Source: Carposina sasakii (lineage: Eukaryota > Arthropoda > Insecta > Lepidoptera > Carposinidae). From it: 64,000 nt of DNA. The translations under genes were made by a program, and so were the position numbers. The notes beneath the pieces are model-generated. The model saw only the letters and a program-made list of their open reading frames with translations, was not told where the DNA came from and ran no database searches. Positions 57,900-64,000 of the stretch are shown in pieces. The DNA lies in the NCBI GenBank assembly GCA_014607495.2, contig CP053175.1, positions 7,440,001 to 7,504,000 of the forward strand, written 5' to 3'. Position 1 is the first letter of the stretch. The number at the start of each line of letters is the position of its first letter.

Positions 57900-59814
57900 G
57901 TAAGTGAATTTAAAGTGCACCTACAATGTGGTTGATTGTGACTGTCACTCTTGAAACTTAATTCTTGTTATGTGTGTCCCTTTTCATTCTTATTGTAAAC
58001 GGCTGAAACAGAAGGGGACAGGTAAAACTAAATGTTTAAATGTGCAAGACAGAATTTTATCCACAGTAGTTGAATTTTACTGCAATCCTCACATTAAAAT
58101 TTGTCATGTCTACTCTCCAATCTTTATGCAAATGGTTAAAACAGAAGGGTTCAGGTAGAACAAAATTTTAGTTTATGTTTAAGTGTAATGGTCAGAATTG
58201 ACACAATATGGTCGATTCCGGCAGTCACACTAAAATTAGTCTGACCTGTCCTTTTCTCTCAGCAAAAAAAATTATGTTAAGAACGGAGAGAGATAGACCT
58301 GACTGAGATTAGGTTAAGTGTGACTGCCGGAATCGACCCTATGACCTACATAAAACATGGTTTGTTGTATACATTACACTACACACACATTACACATGGT
58401 CACAAATATCTTCAAAAAGTTGTGTAGTGTGCAAATTAACTACTTTACCACCAGTTAGCTCATTGATCAGGTATGAGCCTACCTTTAGTTTTTTGGGGAC
58501 AACAATCTATCAATAGGCATGGAGGAATAATGGAACAGGTAACAAATTCATTTTCAAGGGAAAAGTTTATAGTTATGTATTTGCTTGAAACCTTCTTATT
58601 TACTTCAAGAATTACTTACCTTTACATAACAACTTAGTTTTGAGTTAATGTAGTTTAGAATAACTAGGTACTGAAAACAAAATTATGTTGGTATCTATCT
58701 GCATATACTTTAGTCTGTGTATAATAAGTACCTAAATACCGTAAAAATAAAGTACCTAAATCTCTCCTACATTCTCTCCCCATTCAAATTAGACAAAATA
58801 TTTTTATTTCGCTAAATCTTACAAAAACATTAAGATAATTGTATGTACTTACATAAAACTTTCGCCAGTTTAAAAAAAAAGTATATTATTAAATCCATTC
58901 AATATGTCTCCCCACTACATCACACCACTTCCACCCCATTCACACACCCCACCCACCAATCTTCATTTTCTTTGTGTACGATTTCATTCGTTCTATTCGA
59001 TCTTCGAACTTTTTTTAAATTCATTCAATTTCATTCATTCCGCAGTTATCCGCCGTGAATTTATGTTGTGTCGTTCCCGCCATTTATTTCGCGTAAATGA
59101 AACAAATCAAAAGTGTGAAAAAGATTAAAATTTAAACTTGCAGTCAGTTTATTCTTTACTCACACTATAAACGAAGGTCGTCCTACGCAAATGATGTGAT
59201 GCGTGCGCACAGTAAATATTGAACACCGAAAAATTAACCATTTCCTACTGGGACCCACTGTTTACATTGAAAATCTCGTGAAAACGTCCCGAAAAATTGT
59301 GACCAAAGTTGTATTTTAAGAAATGCAGTGTTTTAGTGAACGATTGTGTTATGTGAAAAATAAACAAAGACGAATCGGGATTTGGCGACTGGCAAAGTTA
59401 ATTATACATTCGCAATAAGCCTTTAGAATGCCTTTATGAAAAAAGTTATGATTTGGTTCCTATACATCCGATAAACAAGATTTAGCTAATCGCAAAGCGA
59501 TTTCTCCGCAGTTCCTGAGAATAATAGTTATGCCGAACGTTTCAAGCCCTTGAAATTTGCAGCCAAAGTTTATGTTATGAGGATATCAAAATTAGAATTC
59601 CCGTTACCAGGGTTGGCTGTTTCCGTCTACGCAGGAAGGTTAAAAAAAGAACTTTAGTGACCTACCTACTTGAGCTGAAGCTGAAGAAAACACCGCGGTC
59701 ATTTAAATGAGCGTCTTTATGTTTAAACCTCTTTAGTTTTTAGTCAGTAAGTAAGAAAAACCTATGATTGGCATAAGAGTCTCTTTGCTAGTTTTTAAAT
59801 AGTTTCTATTAAAC
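57900..59814. other. Downstream intron or intergenic sequence and CPES 5' region
   Basis: Contains a palindromic MITE (58210-58338), a related degenerate piece at 57935-58180, a repeat copy at about 58390-58510, and a C-rich ccccattcacacaccccacc tract near 58940. About 59150-59814 is likely the CPES promoter and leader, since the CPES frame has a stop at 59800-59802. No helicase exon was seen. Confidence 0.5.
58210..58338. mobile_element. Palindromic MITE (GGTCGATTCCGGCAGT family)
   Basis: Both ends read ggtcgattccggcagtcaca inward; about 129 bp. Same family as 10508-10653. Confidence 0.75.
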
Positions 59815-60915
59815 ATGATGTGGCCTTCTTCGCAGGCCAGCAAAATATTATCATTCCTGTTGTTACTAATGGTAGTCTATTGCATTACCATGGATACATT
59901 TCTTTATCTACGAATACAGAATTATAATTTAGATAATTTCAATCAAATTGGAAATGGAACACAAGATTCAACACATAAATATAAAGAGAGTTATGTAGAC
60001 TTTGTTTGGATACCATGTAGTATTAATCCGTTATGTCATCCAACCGTTAAAGCTTTGATGATAGATCATGTTAATCATTACATTTATGGTCCATTGTGTG
60101 CTATAGTAGATGTAGGCTTAGGTATTTCTGAGAGAATGTTATTTTTGACACCAAACATGGTGTCATTTGTTCATGTATTTGTGGCTTTTATTGGTGCTAA
60201 ACTCTTGACATGTCCAAATCTGGCTGCAAGACGGATTGCGGTTGTCCTGTTCCAAATCCGCATGTTTTTGGATGATTTAGATGGCCATATAGCTAGGGAA
60301 CGCAAGCATATCAAAGGTGAGCGTTCAGAAGTAGGTACGTTAGGCTACTGGGTTGATGGAATATGTGATTTAATAGGGGTGGTAGCAATGGTGATAGGTA
60401 TAACGATATATTTTAAAAATAATCCACCCAGACGTGGCTATAAAGGCACTCCGGTTAGTACATTACCATACCATCTGTTGAAGGAAATAAATTCATCAGA
60501 AGATATAGAAAAGGATCATACAACTGATGGTATTTCGTATAAAACTAAAGTGACCTTCCAACGTATTGCACAAGTTTTAGTATTATTCTCTGGTCAGATG
60601 GTGCTTTCATCGTTAGCATGGAATAGATACATAGATATATATCAGCAGTTATTACAAAATTGTACAGAATATGATATAGTTAGGAGGGAGAGTGCTTTCA
60701 AATCAAGTATATTTTTCATTGCATCAGGTGTCTGGAGGATTGTGAATCCGCATAGTTATTTACATTTGCTGTCTTTGGCCATTTTCTGTGATAAAACGTG
60801 GAGTTTCTTGAAGAATGTTCATCATTACGGTTACGTGTTATTAGTGGTTACGGTGGGGGCTTCAGAGTATTTTGCGGAAAGTCTTCGTGTATATGTCACG
60901 AACAGTGACGGGTGA
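59815..60915 (+). CDS. Cpes: Ceramide phosphoethanolamine synthase (CDP-alcohol phosphotransferase family)
   Basis: Intronless, 366 residues. It transfers phosphoethanolamine from CDP-ethanolamine to ceramide, making ceramide phosphoethanolamine, the main insect sphingophospholipid; in Drosophila the enzyme acts in the Golgi lumen. The family motif is visible as D153-x2-D156-G157-x2-A160-R161 ... G177-x3-D181-x3-D185. The gap between R161 and G177 is 15 residues, longer than the classic eight. Hydrophobic segments lie near 11-32, 117-133, 186-200, 253-268 and 340-358. An N-glycosylation site (NGT) falls at 47-49. Two ATGs (59815, 59818) follow an in-frame TAG at 59800. The CPES call rests on the motif and overall layout; another ethanolamine/choline phosphotransferase is the alternative. 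Confidence 0.85.
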   Translation: MMWPSSQASKILSFLLLLMVVYCITMDTFLYLRIQNYNLDNFNQIGNGTQDSTHKYKESYVDFVWIPCSINPLCHPTVKALMIDHVNHYIYGPLCAIVDVGLGISERMLFLTPNMVSFVHVFVAFIGAKLLTCPNLAARRIAVVLFQIRMFLDDLDGHIARERKHIKGERSEVGTLGYWVDGICDLIGVVAMVIGITIYFKNNPPRRGYKGTPVSTLPYHLLKEINSSEDIEKDHTTDGISYKTKVTFQRIAQVLVLFSGQMVLSSLAWNRYIDIYQQLLQNCTEYDIVRRESAFKSSIFFIASGVWRIVNPHSYLHLLSLAIFCDKTWSFLKNVHHYGYVLLVVTVGASEYFAESLRVYVTNSDG

Positions 60916-61931
60916 ATAATTGAAATCACTATAATTTATAGTGTTCTGTTTGTAATATGTTACCACGAATTAAAAATTTTCATCAGTTGTAATTAAATGG
61001 TGATTGAATTATCTTGAAATTCACTGAAAACAAAAAAAAACCTTAAATTCTGAATGTAGCAGTCTATAATATTATATAACCACATTGCCATAGTTAAATT
61101 GCAATATTATCTATGTAGGTAGGTATTATGAGTACTTATAATTTTTTATTAATGTTCACTTAAAGATTTATTTTTGTAATGTGAAGCCTAGTATTTTATT
61201 TCCCAGTGCAATATGTCACAGTAAATGATAGGTAGGTATTTATTATTATACAAAACAATTTTCTGAACAAAACTTTGTGTTCTGCTCCTGCCTGATTTAC
61301 CTATCTGTAAAGAAATATAATTTATTTGCTGCTGTTGATATGGATATTTAACATTTATTTTTAAAATACCCTTTGCACTATTTAGAGACTATATAATGTA
61401 GATTATTAAAAAAAATAAAAAAATTGTTACCGAAGTATATTTTAAAGACTCACATCAAGTGTCTATCCCAGATTAAAGACTATAGAGTATTATATTCTTA
61501 AAAAAATACATATAAATTATATTATCGTGAGATGTGATATCTTAGCTAGCTATTGTATAGTATTTTATTGCTAAAGCATGACCAAGATTTCTGTGCAGAT
61601 TCATCAAGTAATAACTACCCACATAAAAATCATAAACCTGTATGTGTCTAATAAATCACTCATTTCGTGACCTTGCATTTGAATAAAGTAATATACAACA
61701 TAACATATTATGATATGGCTGACATGTTATATTGAAATATTACTTTTAGTTAACATAACTAAATAAATCGAATTGATCAATTATTTATGACTACAGGCAA
61801 CTTTTTTTTTGTATTTATCTGGGTGCTAGCTAATTATGATCTGCACATAACATCTTCGCTGTGCAATTAGATGGGTACCTATATTTGTTCAGATAGTCTG
61901 CATTTCAATAATAATATTGTGCAAAATAATA

Positions 61932-62090
61932 CGGCCGATTGGTGACCCTGCCTGCGACGCCATAGGTCCTGGGTTCGAATCCCGGTAGGTCCGAGTAGTA
62001 CCCACGACACAAGACCTTAGGGATCTTAATGTGGGACTAGGTTAACGTGTTGTGAAGTGTGTGAATATTTATTTATTTATTAAAGACATA
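61932..62090 (+). repeat. tRNA-derived SINE with internal deletion
   Basis: Acggccgattggtgaccctg, then the B-box (gggttcgaatcccgg) and directly the 3' part (acacaagaccttagggatct). The central aaacattgatat block of the other copies is missing. Confidence 0.75.
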
Positions 62091-62099
62091 TTTTACGAC

Positions 62100-62305
62100 C
62101 TTCGCTGATGCGGGAATTCACTAGAATACGTCAGCTGCACCTTCTTCCGTGCATGTCGTACGTAAGTCGGCTAAGAAATTCAGTTATTCTCACTCAGATG
62201 ATAAGCTAGAAAAAAATTAACATCTATCCCCGCTGTGCCAAACGTGGCTGTGTGATCTCCTTTACTATCCTGCAGTTCTGGCTATGCTATTTTGGGAACA
62301 CAGTC
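62100..62305. repeat. Interspersed repeat
   Basis: Contains ttcactagaatacgtcagct; same family as 3301-3510 and 30858-31060. Confidence 0.55.
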
Positions 62306-62310
62306 GTATA

Positions 62311-62570
62311 CAGGGTGTAACAAAAAGGGTATGTTAAGCGAAAAGCAACGTAAATAGCTCAATGTAGAGAACCTATGCACAAAATTTGAGACTCAAAATC
62401 ACTTCTTTATTTTTCAAGATTGTATGAAAATTCCTGAGATATTTGAAAATTCTCCATACTATCGGGAAAAATAAACATGTGATTTTGAGTCTCAAATTTT
62501 GTGAATAGGTTCTTTACAGTGGGCTATTTACGTAGCTTTCCGCTTAACATACCCTTTCTGTTACACTCTG
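62311..62570. mobile_element. Palindromic CAGGGTGT MITE, copy 4
   Basis: A 260-bp foldback element flanked by TA, closest in sequence to 2300-2558. Confidence 0.85.
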
Positions 62571-62572
62571 TA

Positions 62573-62654
62573 TATCGACAGTGGAAAAGCAAAAACGCTA
62601 AAGCGCCACCGCGTCTGGTGGTGTTTTAGCGTTTTTGCCTTTCCACTGTCGATA
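62573..62654. repeat. Long hairpin beside a MITE
   Basis: Arms of about 38 nt (tatcgacagtggaaaagcaa onward) with about four mismatches and a loop of about 6 nt. It starts two bases after the MITE. Confidence 0.75.
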
Positions 62655-64000
62655 TGTTTGTATTTAAAACATTTCGTAACTTCTTGGCTGCCCTTTTACG
62701 TGGACACGCTTAACATTTCTCTAAGGCCAATAACAAAACAATGTGACAAGTAGGAAAAATGGCGGTAAATTTTTCGAGATTATTTTAATTTGAGACAATG
62801 GCAGTTGTATTAACATACAATTCTGGTGTAAATCAAATGTAAATGCAGGCTTCTGAAAAGAAATTTCGATCAAATAACAACTGATATAAGAAATCCGTTA
62901 GGTACTACTTTAAATCATATTTTTTTGTAGTAAATATTCACGTCATTTTGGTAACAGACTTGCCTTGTAGTACCTACACTTATAACTAAAAACCTTTTAT
63001 TGTTGAAGGTTAAACTAGTATATTTTACTGTGAAATGTCCCGTCAAACACGTGTTTACCTATAGCCGCGGTTTTGTAATAAACTAAGGTAATATCTATTA
63101 ATATTTTGCTGTAGTTTACTCGTAGATATTGCAAATCTTGTAGTCACCATTTTTAAACCTTTATTGCATTGTCGATCAAAGTTTCTAATAAAAAAGATGG
63201 TATGACTTTTTCTTGTAACTGTTTTCTAGAATCTAGTTGTTATTTGATCCAAGAAATATATGTCCTGAAATGTTTGTGCCAATATATGAGGACGAGCGAG
63301 ATAATATATTTTGCTAGAATACTGACTGATTTTCTTATAGTAGATGGCTAATTGGCTAGTATGGTGGCTAGCTTGACAGAGATATATTCTCAAACGATTG
63401 TGATAATTTTGACTGGGTACAAAGAAAAACAAAAAAGTTACATCTGTTGCCCTACCATTTATCGAGGGACAAATAAAACTGTTCAGGAGCAAATCAAGTT
63501 CGAACTGCCATTCGTTGTTACTTAACAGAGGAATACATGAAATGCAAGGGTGACTGATTGGAGTAGACAATTGAATCCCATGACATCCTGTGCCGTTCTA
63601 ATTACCACACTCTAATTTTATAACGTGAGAAAGATGTCGCTGTATATTCCTAATAGCTGCATCTCGCTTCCACAATGGAAACAATCATGCTATATGTGTT
63701 CATGGTTATTCACTTTTTTGTCAAGCTAAGCGTATGGTTGTAATTACTATGGTCAAGATATTTGTGCGAAAACAAAGAACTTAAATTGAAAGGGTTGACT
63801 ATCAAGGTTATAAAGGGTTAACACCCATTATTAGCATCCGCGAGAAAAAGGATTTTAGGTGGCAAAAATACTCTAGAAGTTTTATACTATATGAAATTTA
63901 CATGTCAACGTTCGTATATTTATGTATAGGTATGTCGTGACGATAATGCCGATTTAGCTTCTAATTTCTTCTTTTTATTGCCATGACGTAAATATACATA

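Larger units (their letters stand above)
60916..64000. other. CPES 3' region and downstream repeat-containing sequence
   Basis: The 3' UTR is AT-rich, with possible AATAAA signals near 61,414 and 61,682. Beyond it are a SINE (61932-62090), an interspersed repeat (62100-62305), a MITE (62311-62570) and a hairpin (62573-62654). From 62,660 to the end I see no gene or recognisable element. Confidence 0.55.

Noticed and set aside
58561..58590. Possible third helicase exon (tatttgcttgaaacc)
   Set aside because: No AG acceptor stands before it and the reading does not continue with the AGW block expected in DHX35.

Overview
The window looks like a gene-sparse, AT-rich piece of a moth or butterfly (Lepidoptera) nuclear genome. 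The reasons are spliced genes with GT-AG introns and AATAAA signals, many short palindromic transposons beginning CAGGGTGT at TA targets, tRNA-derived SINEs, RTE-type LINE tails with TGATGA ends, and a tRNA-like sequence with anticodon GGA. There is no bacterial, viral or CRISPR content. The species cannot be told from the sequence.

Layout. 2.2-4.9 kb (+): pro-resilin-like chitin-binding cuticle protein whose first exon(s) were not found. 12.5-13.0 kb (+): intronless OB-fold protein resembling the telomere CST subunit STN1. 15.9-20.0 kb (+): glyoxalase I in four coding exons, with all four metal ligands present. 24.3-28.8 kb (-): gene A, a secreted acidic low-complexity protein. 33.5-35.2 kb (-): gene B, a secreted-type His/Pro/Gly-rich protein. 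36.7-43.4 kb (-): gene C, a secreted Trp-rich protein built from two kinds of tandem repeat. 45.8-53.2 kb (+): gene D, a secreted 1127-residue protein in seven exons, with helical Leu-rich modules and a Gly/Gln/Asn-rich tail. 53.4-55.5 kb: a decayed non-LTR retrotransposon carrying RT and RNase H. 57.2-57.9 kb (+): the first two exons of a DHX35-like DEAH helicase. 59.8-60.9 kb (+): intronless ceramide phosphoethanolamine synthase.

The most interesting part is the 24-53 kb cluster. Genes A-D are extracellular-type proteins of biased composition. Three have identifiable signal-peptide exons (A, C, D) and every junction I could place is phase 0. A and B share a C-terminal helical domain (pattern I/V-V/I-P-K-x5-LL-x2-C-x-R-x2-Y) and a cysteine-headed helix motif near the N-terminus, while their middle regions are unrelated. 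D carries several related helix-Leu-Pro-helix modules. Conserved ends around a fast-changing repetitive core is how silk, eggshell and cuticle matrix proteins are built, so I infer an uncharacterised matrix-protein family. No function is proven.

The rest is mostly transposon debris. Several elements can be defined exactly: a 747-bp hAT-type element with an 8-bp target duplication, a TAA-flanked palindrome, and a repeat present once intact and once interrupted by a MITE, which gives a direct empty-site/filled-site comparison.
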